DNA of 64,000 nucleotides from Pseudopontixanthobacter vadosimaris (GCF_012979275.1 NZ_JABASZ010000036.1:124001-188000); one strand, 5' to 3'. Shown: positions 1 through 8,873, counted from the first letter of the stretch. Notes: a model not told the origin generated them from the letters alone. Program-made: numbers and translations.

Positions 1-203
1 GCTCCCGTCAACCGGCAGGGGCGGCGTCTTGCCGTGTCGTCTGGCCGGCTGGCCGGTGCGCAGCCTCTCAAGCAAGGCTCGCCGCAGTTGACTCGCCAAC
101 CTGTGCCGCCTAAGGGGACCGCGCCTTCAGCAGGCTGTTTTCGCCTGTGCCGGTTGTTTGCGTTGAGGTTGGCGTTGCCCGACTTGATATGTAAGGGACA
201 GGC
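1..203. other. Leader region upstream of atpI; no gene seen
   Basis: I see no credible coding sequence here; the reading frames that cross it are short and run antisense into atpI. A weak sigma70-like pair can be drawn, TTGAGG at 163-168 and GATATG at 186-191 with a 17-base spacer, but it lies very close to the atpI start, so it is only a candidate. A ribosome binding site AGGGAC precedes the ATG at 204. Confidence 0.4.
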
Positions 204-530
204 ATGAGCGACGACAAGCCTGCCCGGGAACCCATAGTCGAGGATGCGCGGATCGACGCGCTCGAAGCGCGGCTGAAAGCCGCACGAGAGCGCGAAGAGG
301 AGCGCAACCGGCCAAAGGCCTCGGTTGCCGATGCGAATTATCGCAGCGGAAACAGGGTGCTGGCGGATCTGCTAGGCGGGATTCTCGGTGGTCTGGTAAT
401 CGGCTGGGTCATAGACTATTTCGCCGGTACCACGCCCTGGGGTCTGTTGGTGATGCTGTTCCTCGGGATAGTGGTCGCCTTCAGGAATATCATCACGGCG
501 GCAAACCGTCCGCCCGAAGATCCGCGCTGA
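204..530 (+). CDS. atpI: ATP synthase protein I (AtpI)
   Basis: Small membrane protein of 108 residues that in this family assists assembly of the c-ring and is not part of the final enzyme. The first 45 residues are charged and probably helical; two membrane segments follow at about residues 54-73 and 77-94, matching the AtpI/F0F1-ATPase subunit family. It is the first gene of the F0 operon, ahead of atpB, which supports the call. An AGGGAC ribosome binding site stands six bases before the ATG. Sequence identity in this family is low, so position counts as much as the sequence. Confidence 0.85.
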   Translation: MSDDKPAREPIVEDARIDALEARLKAAREREEERNRPKASVADANYRSGNRVLADLLGGILGGLVIGWVIDYFAGTTPWGLLVMLFLGIVVAFRNIITAANRPPEDPR

Positions 531-591
531 CGCGGGGATCGGGGCCCTGATAACCAAGCAAAGTCCCATGGGGCGTTAAGGACCTTCAAGC

Positions 592-1380
592 GTGGCAGCC
601 CAGCAGGCCAGTGTCGACCCGATGCACCAGTTCACCATCGAACCGCTAGCCGGTGCGAGCACGTGGGAACTGGTCGGGTACAATATCGCCTTCACCAATT
701 CGGCCCTCTGGATGGCGATCACCGCCATCGTGCTGACGGTCTTCGTCCTCGGCGGCCTGCGGCGGGAACTGGTGCCCGGCCGCTGGCAGATGGCGGTAGA
801 AAGTTTCACCGGCTTCGTCGACGACATGCTGGAAGCGAACATCGGCAAGGCGGGGCGCAAATATCTGCCCTATGTCTTCTCGCTCTTCATGTTCATCCTG
901 TTTGCCAATATCCTTGGCCTGCTGCCGCTTGGCGTGATCGGCCTGCACCCGTTTACCTTCACCAGCCATTTCACCGTCACCGGCATCTTCGCGATCATCT
1001 CGTTCTCCATCGTGCTGATCGTGGGCTTTGCAAAACACGGCTTCCATTTCTTTTCGCTATTCGTGCCCGCAGGCACGCCGCTCCCCATGATCCCCCTGAT
1101 CTTCGTCATCGAATTGGTCAGCTTCATGGTGCGGCCTTTCAGCCTGGGCCTGCGGCTGTTCGTCGCCATGATGGCGGGGCACGTCCTGCTCGAGGTTCTT
1201 TCCAGCTTCGTCATCTCGGGTGCCAATGCGGGCATCGGGACCGGCATATTCGTGGGCGGCGCGACCTTCATCCTGATGATCGGCATCTGCGCGCTGGAAC
1301 TGCTGGTTGCCGGGGTCCAGGCCTATGTCTTCGCCCTTCTGACCGCATTGTACATCAACGACGCGGAAAACCTTCACTAA
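592..1380 (+). CDS. atpB: F0F1 ATP synthase subunit a
   Basis: Membrane subunit a (262 residues), which with the c-ring forms the proton path. Several hydrophobic segments are visible, and the signature SLGLRLF carries the essential arginine at about residue 188 (equivalent of E. coli aR210). The reading frame opens with GTG at 592; no in-frame ATG lies close upstream, and the next methionine (residue 11, MHQFTIEP) is a possible alternative. It is followed after 47 bases by atpE in the same operon. Confidence 0.95.
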   Translation: MAAQQASVDPMHQFTIEPLAGASTWELVGYNIAFTNSALWMAITAIVLTVFVLGGLRRELVPGRWQMAVESFTGFVDDMLEANIGKAGRKYLPYVFSLFMFILFANILGLLPLGVIGLHPFTFTSHFTVTGIFAIISFSIVLIVGFAKHGFHFFSLFVPAGTPLPMIPLIFVIELVSFMVRPFSLGLRLFVAMMAGHVLLEVLSSFVISGANAGIGTGIFVGGATFILMIGICALELLVAGVQAYVFALLTALYINDAENLH

Positions 1381-1427
1381 GCCCAATTTTTTTCGACAAC
1401 GCGATATCTTATAAAGGAGTTTTACAA

Positions 1428-1655
1428 ATGGACGCAGAAAGCGCACGCATGCTCGGTGCCGGTCTCGCTGCCGTGGGTGCCGGTCTGGCCTCGCTCGGCG
1501 TGGGTAACGTCTTTGCCAAGTACCTCGAAGGCGCGTTGCGCAATCCCGGTGCGGCCGACGGCCAGCAGGGCCGCCTGTTCATCGGCTTCGCCGCCGCAGA
1601 ACTTCTTGGCCTTCTGTCCTTCGTCGTCGCGATGATCCTGATCTTCGTCGCCTGA
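1428..1655 (+). CDS. atpE: F0F1 ATP synthase subunit c
   Basis: Proteolipid subunit c of the rotor ring, 75 residues. Two hydrophobic helices flank the polar loop RNP (residues 38-40), and the proton-carrying carboxylate is Glu58 in the second helix, typical of alphaproteobacteria (Asp61 in E. coli). A near-perfect ribosome binding site AAAGGAGT (1413-1420) lies seven bases before the ATG, the strongest in this operon, which fits the many copies of c needed per enzyme. A hairpin follows the stop codon (1674-1699). Confidence 0.96.
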   Translation: MDAESARMLGAGLAAVGAGLASLGVGNVFAKYLEGALRNPGAADGQQGRLFIGFAAAELLGLLSFVVAMILIFVA

Positions 1656-1673
1656 TCTGACCAAAACGGAATA

Positions 1674-1699
1674 CCGGCCGGGACAGCGCGCCCGGCCGG
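1674..1699 (+). promoter_or_regulatory. Hairpin between atpE and atpF'
   Basis: CCGGCCGGG (1674-1682) and CCCGGCCGG (1691-1699) form a perfect nine-pair GC-rich stem with an eight-base loop. It is not followed at once by a T run (ACCTGATTATTTA comes next), so it is not a classic terminator. It may protect the 3' end of an atpBE message or cause partial termination, lowering b/b' relative to c. That role is inference. Confidence 0.5.
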
Positions 1700-1735
1700 A
1701 CCTGATTATTTACTCAACCGCCGGGACCGGATCCG

Positions 1736-2230
1736 ATGCCTCAGATTGCCCAGCTTGCAGAAACCTATTCCAGCCAGATTTTCTGGCTGCTGGTTATCTT
1801 CGGGCTCGTTTTCTTCATTATCGGACGGGGCATGGTTCCGAAAGTGGTCGAAACCGTCGGTCAGCGCGATGCGCAGATCACCAGCGACCTGGCGGCAGCT
1901 CAGGCTGCCCGTGACCGGGCGGACGAGGAAGAGGCCGCCTGGCGGACGCGGGAAAACGAAAACCGTGCGGCCGCGCAGGCGATCATCGCCGATGCCAAGG
2001 CTGACGGTGCAAAGCGCAACGAGGTCCGTCTCGGTGAAGCGCAGGCCCGAATTGACCGCGAGACGGATGATGCGGAACGGCGTATCGAACAATCACGGCG
2101 CAGTGCGCTCGAAGAGATCGAGGCAGTGGCCGCCGATGCCACGCAGGATATTGTCCGCAGACTTGCGGGGCTCGACATCGACGATGTCGCGGCGCGCTCT
2201 GCCGTCAAGGGAGCGATGAACCATGGCTGA
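1736..2230 (+). CDS. atpF': F0F1 ATP synthase subunit b'
   Basis: Second stator subunit, b', of 164 residues. One N-terminal membrane segment (about 14-31) is followed by a long charged helix rich in Ala, Arg and Glu that should form the peripheral stalk coiled coil with subunit b. Separate b and b' genes are typical of alphaproteobacteria and photosynthetic bacteria. Its last eight bases overlap the start of atpF, suggesting coupled translation. No F1 genes follow; they must lie elsewhere. Confidence 0.92.
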   Translation: MPQIAQLAETYSSQIFWLLVIFGLVFFIIGRGMVPKVVETVGQRDAQITSDLAAAQAARDRADEEEAAWRTRENENRAAAQAIIADAKADGAKRNEVRLGEAQARIDRETDDAERRIEQSRRSALEEIEAVAADATQDIVRRLAGLDIDDVAARSAVKGAMNHG

Positions 2231-2792
2231 TACTCCTGGCATCATCGCCGATTACGACAACGATCCGATAGGCGCTGTCGTGGACCCCGGCCAGGCCGGT
2301 GTTCACATCGAGCCTGAATTGTGGGGACTGGCCCCCTATCAGATCGTCGCTTTTGCCATGCTGGCGCTGATCCTGATCATGATCTGGAAAAAAGTTCCCG
2401 GGATTATATTGGGCGGGCTCGACAACAAGATCGCCGCCATACGCGACCAGCTTGACGAGGCGAAGCGCCTGCGTGCCGAGGCCGAAGCGCTGCGCGACGA
2501 ATATTCGGCAAAGATCGCCGGCGCAGAAGAGGATGCCGGTGCGATGCTCGAAAGCGCTCGCAACGAAGCTGCGATGATCATCGAGCGGGCGGAAGCAGAC
2601 GGCCGTGACATGGTGGTCCGGCGTGAGCGGATGGCGCAGGACAAGATCGCCGCGGCAGAACGCGAAGCGGTGGATGAGGTGCGCGCCCGTGCGGCGAGCG
2701 CCGCCGCCGGTGCTTCGCGCCGCCTGATTGCCGAACGCCACACGGCGGAGGCCGACCGAATGCTGGCCGACGAGATGATCGCCAATATCTGA
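2223..2792 (+). CDS. atpF: F0F1 ATP synthase subunit b
   Basis: Stator subunit b, 189 residues. A polar N-terminal stretch of some 38 residues comes before the single membrane helix (about 39-56), then a long Ala/Glu/Arg-rich helix to the C-terminus. The ATG lies inside the end of atpF'. This is the last gene of the F0 operon; the next gene is an unrelated flavodoxin-like reductase after 81 bases. Confidence 0.93.
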   Translation: MADTPGIIADYDNDPIGAVVDPGQAGVHIEPELWGLAPYQIVAFAMLALILIMIWKKVPGIILGGLDNKIAAIRDQLDEAKRLRAEAEALRDEYSAKIAGAEEDAGAMLESARNEAAMIIERAEADGRDMVVRRERMAQDKIAAAEREAVDEVRARAASAAAGASRRLIAERHTAEADRMLADEMIANI

Positions 2793-2873
2793 CCGTCTGG
2801 CCGGATCAGGGCAACCGATGCGGAACCGATCGGCGGCTTTACGCGCTCTCCTTCCCATAGAAGGAGAAAATCA

Positions 2874-3503
2874 TTGTCAGCTTCCAAGTCGCTTTCCGCA
2901 ATCGCTATCAATTGTTCGCTGAAGAAGTCGGGAGGCGAGAAGAGCTCGACCGACGTGATGATCGGCGTGCTGCAAAAACATCTCGCGTCCTACGACGTGC
3001 CGGTCGCCGAAACCATCCGGATCGCAGACTTCAACGTCCTGCCGGGTGTAACCTCCGACGAAGGCGAGGGCGACGACTGGCCCGTCATTCGTGAAAAGAT
3101 CCTGGCACATGACATATTGATTTTCGGCGGGCCCGTCTGGATGGGACAGCTCGGTTCAATTGGCAAACGTGTGCTGGAACGCATGGATGCCTTCCTGAGC
3201 GAGACGGATGATTGCGGCCGAATGCCCAGCTTCGGCAAGGTGGCTGTTGCGGCAATCGTCGGGAATGAGGATGGCGCTCACTGGCTTTCGGCGCAGCTAT
3301 ATCAATCCCTCAGCGATACGGGCTGGTCGATCCCGCCGTCTGCCGCCAGCTATTGGGTGGGCGAGGCCCTGGGTAGCACCGATTTCAAGGATCTGGACGA
3401 GACGCCGGACAAGGTGACGCAAACCGCGAAGATGGAGGCTTCGAACGCAGCGCATCTGGCGGGGCTGCTCAAGGCCGATCCTTACCCGGGAACAGGCAGC
3501 TAA
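2874..3503 (+). CDS. Flavodoxin-fold NAD(P)H-dependent reductase
   Basis: Protein of 209 residues with the flavodoxin/NADPH-dependent FMN reductase fold. The N-terminal strand is followed by a phosphate-binding loop (NCSLKKSGGEKSST, residues 13-26), and GGPVWMGQ (85-92) is the usual second flavin loop. It probably binds FMN and reduces a quinone or other acceptor; the substrate cannot be read from sequence. The start is TTG, eight bases after an ideal AAGGAG. Its stop codon overlaps the gloB stop on the other strand by four bases (CTAA). Confidence 0.8.
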   Translation: MSASKSLSAIAINCSLKKSGGEKSSTDVMIGVLQKHLASYDVPVAETIRIADFNVLPGVTSDEGEGDDWPVIREKILAHDILIFGGPVWMGQLGSIGKRVLERMDAFLSETDDCGRMPSFGKVAVAAIVGNEDGAHWLSAQLYQSLSDTGWSIPPSAASYWVGEALGSTDFKDLDETPDKVTQTAKMEASNAAHLAGLLKADPYPGTGS

Positions 3504-4264
3504 CCGGCGAAACTATCCTTGGCATTGCGCAGGGCGGCGAAAGTCTCATGTGAGGCTGTGCCGCCCCAGCGCGCCTGCATTTCCGGCGAATCGGCCCGAA
3601 GGAAGGGATTAGTGGCGAGTTCGCGGCCCAGCCTGGTCGGCACAGTGGCTTTTCCCTCGATCCGCTGCTCAGCGATCTCCGCAGCATAGGCCTGAAGCTC
3701 GCGGTTGTCGGGATCGGCGTGCAGGGCGAATTTGGCATTGGCCGCAGTATATTCATGTGCGCAATACAGCATGGTTGCTGCGGGCAGAGCCTTGATGCGT
3801 TGCAGACTGGCCCAGAACTGTTCCGGCGTTCCTTCGAACATCCGGCCGCAGCCCAGCGCAAATAAAGAATCCCCTACGAAAGCTATTTCAGCGTCCGGCA
3901 GATGATATGCGATATGGCCGGCCGTGTGTCCGCCAACGTCGATAACCGCCGCGCCATGATCGCCGATATTGACGCGATCCCCATGGCTTACCATCCGGTC
4001 GACACCTGCAATCCTGTCCCTTTCGCCTGTGGGTGCCACGATCCTGCAGCCGGTCGCTGCCTTGATGGCCTCGTTTCCTCCAGCATGATCGGGATGCCAA
4101 TGCGTGTTCCAGATCTGCGTGATTTTCCAGCCCTTCGTATCGGCTTCGCGCAGGATGACATCGGCCTCGGGCGTGTCGATGCAGACCGTCTCCCCGCTGT
4201 CCGGATCGTGGAGCAGGAACCCGTAATTGTCGGACAGGCACGGGAATTGATGGATCTCTAGCAT
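3500..4264 (-). CDS. gloB: Hydroxyacylglutathione hydrolase (glyoxalase II)
   Basis: Metallo-beta-lactamase-fold enzyme of 254 residues that hydrolyses S-D-lactoylglutathione to D-lactate and glutathione, the second step of methylglyoxal detoxification. The metal motif THWHPDH spans residues 54-60; further ligands are in GGHTAGH, FVGDSLF and YCAHEYT. The C-terminal helical region with TNPFLR is typical of GloB rather than other members of the superfamily. Length is normal. It stands alone on this strand, downstream of the rpsA terminator. Confidence 0.92.
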   Translation of the reverse strand: MLEIHQFPCLSDNYGFLLHDPDSGETVCIDTPEADVILREADTKGWKITQIWNTHWHPDHAGGNEAIKAATGCRIVAPTGERDRIAGVDRMVSHGDRVNIGDHGAAVIDVGGHTAGHIAYHLPDAEIAFVGDSLFALGCGRMFEGTPEQFWASLQRIKALPAATMLYCAHEYTAANAKFALHADPDNRELQAYAAEIAEQRIEGKATVPTRLGRELATNPFLRADSPEMQARWGGTASHETFAALRNAKDSFAG

Positions 4265-4298
4265 CGGCGCAGTCTAGCGCCGTTCCTCTGAATGCGAA

Positions 4299-4330
4299 AG
4301 GCCCGCCTGCTCCTGTGAGCAGGCGGGCCT
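4299..4330 (-). terminator. Intrinsic terminator of rpsA
   Basis: A perfect 14-pair stem (4299-4312 with 4317-4330) with a four-base loop lies just after the rpsA stop codon. Read on the minus strand it is followed by TTTCGCATT, a short T run, which fits factor-independent termination. Confidence 0.8.
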
Positions 4331-4364
4331 CCTTCATGCTTTCGGCAGCAATGCCAAACAGTGC

Positions 4365-6071
4365 TTAGCTGTCGGACTTCTTCAGCGCTTCGCCGAGGAT
4401 GTCGCCAAGCGATGCGCCCGAAGCGGACGATCCGTATTGTTCGACGGCCTGCTTCTCTTCCGAAATCTGATAGGCCTTGATCGAGAAGTTGGGCTTCTTC
4501 GACCGGTCGAAACCGGTGACCATGGCATCGACCTTCTGGCCGGTCTGGAACCGGTCGGGACGCTGCTCGTCACGGTCGCGGCCGAGGTCCGAACGCTTGA
4601 TGAAGCCAGTCGCGCCGTCTTCGCCGACCTGGACTTCCAGCCCGCCATCGCGGACTTCGAGCACGGTGACGGTAACGATGCTGCCGCGGCGGAGAGCGTC
4701 GCCGGTCGCGCCTTCGGCGGACGGCGCGCCCTTTTCCAGCTGCTTCATGCCGAGGCTGATGCGTTCCTTGTCGGTGTCGACATCCAGAACGACGGCTTCG
4801 ACCTGCTCGCCCTTGCGGTGCAGCGCCAGCGCGTCTTCGCCCGAGATACCCCAGGCGATGTCGGACATGTGGACCATGCCATCGACGTCGCCGTCGAGGC
4901 CGATGAACAGGCCGAATTCGGTGGCGTTCTTGACTTCGCCGGACACTTTGGAGCCGACCGGATGGGCGTCCGCGAATTCTTCCCAGGGGTTGCCCTGCGC
5001 CTGCTTAAGGCCAAGCGAAATGCGGCGTTTGTCCGAATCGACCTCCAGCACGACCACTTCGACTTCCTGCGAGGTCGAGACGATCTTGCCGGGATGGACG
5101 TTCTTCTTGGTCCAGCTCATTTCGGAGACATGGACCAGGCCTTCGATGCCGGGTTCCAGTTCGACGAATGCGCCATATTCTGTGATGTTGGTGACATTGC
5201 CCGTCAGCTTCATGCCGACCGGATACTTGGCCGAAACGCCGTCCCACGGGTCGCTTTCCAGCTGCTTCATGCCGAGGCTGATGCGCTGGGTTTCGGCATT
5301 GATGCGGATGATCTGCACCGTGACGGTATCGCCGATATTGATGATCTCGCTGGGGTGATTGACCCGCTTGTAGCTCATGTCGGTAACATGCAGCAGGCCG
5401 TCGATGCCGCCCAGATCCACGAAGGCACCATAGTCGGTGATGTTCTTGACCACGCCGTCGATAACCTGGCCTTCGGCAAGATCGTTGATCAGTTCGCTGC
5501 GCTGTTCGGCGCGGGTTTCTTCCAGCACCGCACGGCGCGAAACCACGATATTGCCGCGGCGGCGATCCATCTTCAGGATCTGGAAAGGCTGCGGCATGTC
5601 CATCAGCGGAGTCACGTCGCGCACGGGGCGGATATCGACCTGGCTGCCGGGCAGGAAGGCCACGGCGCCGTCGAGATCGACGGTGAAGCCGCCCTTCACG
5701 CGGCCGAAGATACGGCCATCGACGCGCTTGCCTTCGCCGAATTCGCTTTCCAGCTTGTCCCAGGCGGCTTCGCGGCGGGCGCGATCGCGGCTGAGCATCG
5801 CTTCGCCATCGGCATTTTCGACGCGGTCGACATACACTTCGACTTCATCACCGACCGACAGGCCGTGATCGTCTTCGCCGCGCATGAATTCCTTGAGGTC
5901 GATGCGGCCTTCGCTCTTGAGCCCGACGTCGATGGTGGCAGCGCCGCCTTCGATGGCGGTCACGGTGCCCTTGACAACGCGGCCTTCGAAGCCGCCATCG
6001 TCGGCATTGCCGAGTTGTTCGTTGAGAAGCGCTTCGAAATCGGAACGCGTGGGGTTGGCGGTAGATGCCAT
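4365..6071 (-). CDS. rpsA: 30S ribosomal protein S1
   Basis: S1 (568 residues) binds mRNA on the 30S subunit and helps initiation on messages with weak ribosome binding sites. Six S1/OB repeats are visible, with recurring blocks such as DYGAFVDLGG, EYGAFVELEPG and EFGLFIGLDGD, each followed by HVSEMSW-type strands. The frame is open 258 bases further upstream, but the ATG at 6071 (MASTANPTRSDFE) matches the family N-terminus and has AGGA 11 bases upstream. Located after cmk, as in most proteobacteria, and ended by a strong terminator. Confidence 0.95.
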   Translation of the reverse strand: MASTANPTRSDFEALLNEQLGNADDGGFEGRVVKGTVTAIEGGAATIDVGLKSEGRIDLKEFMRGEDDHGLSVGDEVEVYVDRVENADGEAMLSRDRARREAAWDKLESEFGEGKRVDGRIFGRVKGGFTVDLDGAVAFLPGSQVDIRPVRDVTPLMDMPQPFQILKMDRRRGNIVVSRRAVLEETRAEQRSELINDLAEGQVIDGVVKNITDYGAFVDLGGIDGLLHVTDMSYKRVNHPSEIINIGDTVTVQIIRINAETQRISLGMKQLESDPWDGVSAKYPVGMKLTGNVTNITEYGAFVELEPGIEGLVHVSEMSWTKKNVHPGKIVSTSQEVEVVVLEVDSDKRRISLGLKQAQGNPWEEFADAHPVGSKVSGEVKNATEFGLFIGLDGDVDGMVHMSDIAWGISGEDALALHRKGEQVEAVVLDVDTDKERISLGMKQLEKGAPSAEGATGDALRRGSIVTVTVLEVRDGGLEVQVGEDGATGFIKRSDLGRDRDEQRPDRFQTGQKVDAMVTGFDRSKKPNFSIKAYQISEEKQAVEQYGSSASGASLGDILGEALKKSDS

Positions 6072-6345
6072 GCTGGTGTTGATCCTGACTTCACGTTTTG
6101 TCCGGCCAGGCGGTTGTATCCGCCGGTCTTGTTGGCCGATCTCCCCACCGGGCCGAATGCCGCGGCAGGGGCTCTGCATACCGGGGCTGGCGAGGGCGGA
6201 ACGGGCCGGTTCGGCAGGCGGTGAAGCGCCTTCTTGCGAAAACCTGTCATGCTCGAAAGCTGCCTTCGACCATGACCATCCGGCATGTCGAACGGTCGGG
6301 CGCTTAGCGCCGATCGCCTCGGAAAGCAAGCGAAAGCCGCAGTCT
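6072..6345. other. cmk-rpsA intergenic leader; no gene seen
   Basis: This 274-base gap separates cmk from rpsA. In-frame translation upstream of rpsA shows no family similarity. A separate rpsA promoter and leader are expected here, since S1 is made in large amounts, but I could not identify promoter boxes or a clear structure with confidence. Confidence 0.35.
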
Positions 6346-6969
6346 TCAGCGGGGGCGGAACTCTTCGACTATCGCGATGGCCGCGGCAACAGCCTCATCC
6401 TTGTCCAGCGCAGTCGAATCGAGCACCCGTGCATCGCGCGCAGTCATCAAGGGCGCTTCACTGCGGTTGCGGTCGCGTTCGTCGCGTCGGCGCAGATCGC
6501 TTTCAATTTCCGCTAGAGTCACGGCGACACCGTTGCCCTGCATTTCGCGAAAGCGGCGCTGCGCGCGCGCCTCGACACTGGCGGTCACGAACAGCTTCAC
6601 CTCGGCATCAGGGGCGATGACGGTGCCGATATCGCGCCCGTCCAGCACGGCACCCCCCGATTGGGTGGCGAAAATGCGCTGCCGATCAAAAAGCGCCTTG
6701 CGCACGGCCGGGTGGATTGACACCCTGCTGGCCAGGGCGCCTGTCGCTTCGTGCCGCAGTTCGGGATGGCCCAGAAGATCGTCGGCAAACCGCACGGCGG
6801 CGAGCGCATCCGCTTCGCTATCCGGATCGCCGCCATCGGCAGCGACCTGCCAGCCTACGGCGCGGTAGAGAAGGCCCGTGTCGAGGTGCGGGAGGCCATA
6901 CCGGGCCGCAATGGCCCTTGCTACGGTGCCCTTGCCCGATGCGGTCGGGCCATCGACTGCGATAATCAT
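6346..6969 (-). CDS. cmk: Cytidylate kinase
   Basis: Phosphorylates CMP and dCMP with ATP, recycling pyrimidine nucleotides. The protein has 207 residues with a P-loop GPTASGKGT at 7-15, the substrate motif LDTGLLYRA and the lid region with RxxRD-type residues (LDGRDIGTVI). Its ATG overlaps the stop of the upstream small membrane protein gene (ATGA), so aroA, that gene and cmk are likely one transcript leading towards rpsA, a common arrangement. Confidence 0.95.
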   Translation of the reverse strand: MIIAVDGPTASGKGTVARAIAARYGLPHLDTGLLYRAVGWQVAADGGDPDSEADALAAVRFADDLLGHPELRHEATGALASRVSIHPAVRKALFDRQRIFATQSGGAVLDGRDIGTVIAPDAEVKLFVTASVEARAQRRFREMQGNGVAVTLAEIESDLRRRDERDRNRSEAPLMTARDARVLDSTALDKDEAVAAAIAIVEEFRPR

Positions 6970-7250
6970 GGGTCTTCGGTCCTGTTCCGGCGCTGTGTGC
7001 GGATTGCCTTTACAAGGCCCCAGATCGCCACGCTGGCCCAGACGCCTTCGAGGACGAGCGAAGGCAGGTTGGTATTCACCAGCAGCGACAGAGCGAGCAG
7101 GGCAGCGCCGACAAGATTGGTGCCATGCAGCATGACAGGGTTGGGCTGTTTAACTGCGGTGACATAGGCATAGGCCGCGACGATCAGCACCATGCCGGCA
7201 AAACCGACGATATTCGCGGTGCCGGAATCCATGATCGGCAGGGACGTCAT
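6966..7250 (-). CDS. Small membrane protein, CBU_0592-like
   Basis: A protein of 94 residues with three predicted membrane helices (about 14-32, 42-60 and 65-82) and a basic C-terminal tail. The pattern GxxGMxLIxxAY, a central NLVGA and a final W-containing helix resembles the CBU_0592 family of uncharacterised proteins. The start overlaps the aroA stop (ATGA) and its stop overlaps the cmk start (ATGA), so it is translationally locked between shikimate and CMP kinase genes. Function unknown. Confidence 0.75.
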   Translation of the reverse strand: MTSLPIMDSGTANIVGFAGMVLIVAAYAYVTAVKQPNPVMLHGTNLVGAALLALSLLVNTNLPSLVLEGVWASVAIWGLVKAIRTQRRNRTEDP

Positions 7251-8599
7251 GCCGTGCCGCCTCGTCCGGTCGCCTGTTCGAGCAGGTTGACGAAGGTGGG
7301 AAAGCTGGTGGCGATCGGCCGTGTGTCGTCGATCGAGACTCCATTGCGGCTGAACAGCCCCGCCATGGCCATGCTCATGGCGATGCGGTGATCGAGATGG
7401 GTGACGCAAGGCTCGCCATCGGAAGATGTACCCGGCAGCGGGTCGCCGCCCGTGCCCTCGATCACCAGCCCATCTTGAGTTTCGGTGACATTCGCGCCCG
7501 CCCGGGTCAGCGCCGCGGCCATGACCGACAGCCTGTCAGATTCCTTCACCCGCAATTCCTCCAGTCCGCTGGTGATCGTGCGCCCCTGCGCCACCGAAGC
7601 AGCCACGAACAGGGCGGGAAATTCGTCGATCATCGAAGGGGCGAGCGCAGGGTCTATGGCGATCCCCTTCAATGCTGAATGGCGGACACGTAAATCGGCC
7701 ACCGGCTCGCCTCCGACTTCGCGCCGGCCGGATTCCTCGATCCGTCCACCCATGGAACGGAGCACGGCGATCAGCCCGGTGCGGGTTTCGTTCATGCCGA
7801 CATTGCCGATGGTGATGTCGCTGCCGGGTACGATCAGCGCGGCGACGATGAAGAAGGCCGCCGATGACGGGTCGCCCGGCACCTCGAGCGACTGCGGCGA
7901 GAGATCGCATTCGCCGTGCAGATGGATGACACGCTCGCCGTTCTCCTCCGCGATGTCGAGAGCCGCGCCGAAGCCGCGCAGCATTCTTTCGGTGTGATCC
8001 CGCGTCGGTACGGGTTCGATGATCGTGGTGGTGCCCGGTGTGTTCAGCCCGGCGAGGAGGATCGCGCTTTTCACCTGCGCGCTGGCCACGGGCAGGCGAT
8101 AGCGGATCGGTACGGCGGGGCAGAGGCCGCGCATAATGATCGGCAGGGTCGTGCCGGGGCTGGCGGTAAAATCGGCACCCATGGCCGACAGCGGCTCGGT
8201 CACGCGCTGCATGGGGCGGCGCGACAGGCTGGCATCGCCGGTGAAGGCCGCGGTAATCCCATGGCTCGCGACCAGACCCATCAGCAGCCGGGTGGAGGTG
8301 CCGCTGTTCCCCATGTCGAGCGCGCCGGCGGGTTGCAACAAGCCGCCGACGCCGACGCCATGAACGTGCCATGCGCCATCGTCCTGCTTCTCGATCGCCG
8401 AGCCCATCGCTCGCAGGGCTGCTGCGGTGGCCAGCACATCCTCACCTTCCAGAAGGCCGGAAATGCGGCTTTCCCCGATGGCGAGTGCAGCCAGGATAAG
8501 CGCCCGGTGGCTGATCGACTTGTCGCCCGGCACGCGAATTTCGCCTCGCAGCGGTCCTGCGGGAATGAAACGGTGCGGCGATGCGGATCCAGCGATCAT
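7247..8599 (-). CDS. aroA: 3-phosphoshikimate 1-carboxyvinyltransferase (EPSP synthase)
   Basis: Sixth step of the shikimate pathway: joins shikimate-3-phosphate and phosphoenolpyruvate to EPSP. The 450-residue protein has the PEP-site sequence PGDKSISHRAL near the N-terminus, GNSGTSTRLL and the C-terminal RVKESDR block typical of the enzyme. The frame is open upstream to 8812, but the ATG at 8599 gives the usual N-terminus (about 18 residues before PGDKS). No good ribosome binding site is seen at that start, so an upstream codon remains possible. First gene of the aroA-cmk run. Confidence 0.94.
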   Translation of the reverse strand: MIAGSASPHRFIPAGPLRGEIRVPGDKSISHRALILAALAIGESRISGLLEGEDVLATAAALRAMGSAIEKQDDGAWHVHGVGVGGLLQPAGALDMGNSGTSTRLLMGLVASHGITAAFTGDASLSRRPMQRVTEPLSAMGADFTASPGTTLPIIMRGLCPAVPIRYRLPVASAQVKSAILLAGLNTPGTTTIIEPVPTRDHTERMLRGFGAALDIAEENGERVIHLHGECDLSPQSLEVPGDPSSAAFFIVAALIVPGSDITIGNVGMNETRTGLIAVLRSMGGRIEESGRREVGGEPVADLRVRHSALKGIAIDPALAPSMIDEFPALFVAASVAQGRTITSGLEELRVKESDRLSVMAAALTRAGANVTETQDGLVIEGTGGDPLPGTSSDGEPCVTHLDHRIAMSMAMAGLFSRNGVSIDDTRPIATSFPTFVNLLEQATGRGGTA

Positions 8600-8873
8600 A
8601 GGAGAAATCAGCGGCTTTCCGAAGAGCAGGCGGATGGCGCAGGGCGCGAGTGCAGAGCGGGAACGCGCGGCTTTTGACAGGGGGCAGCCCCTATGGCAAG
8701 GCGCGCCGGTGCCCGTTGGCTGCCCCGTCGGAGATGTTCCTGCGGCCAGCAGCACTGCGGTTTTGCGGATGGCTGTCATGGTTGTCCTTGACTGCCGACG
8801 GCTTCGAGCCACATCGGGATTATTCGGATTTACTGCCCGCCCTGTTCGCGGGCTTACCTATCGAGGAAATGCT

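Noticed and set aside
3500-4264. GloB metal motif THWHPDH as unusual
   Set aside because: It fits the THxHxDH consensus; the tryptophan is at a variable position.
4437-6224. Long plus-strand reading frame (595 codons) antisense to rpsA
   Set aside because: It lies opposite a certain S1 gene, has no recognisable domain and reflects the high GC and codon bias of rpsA.
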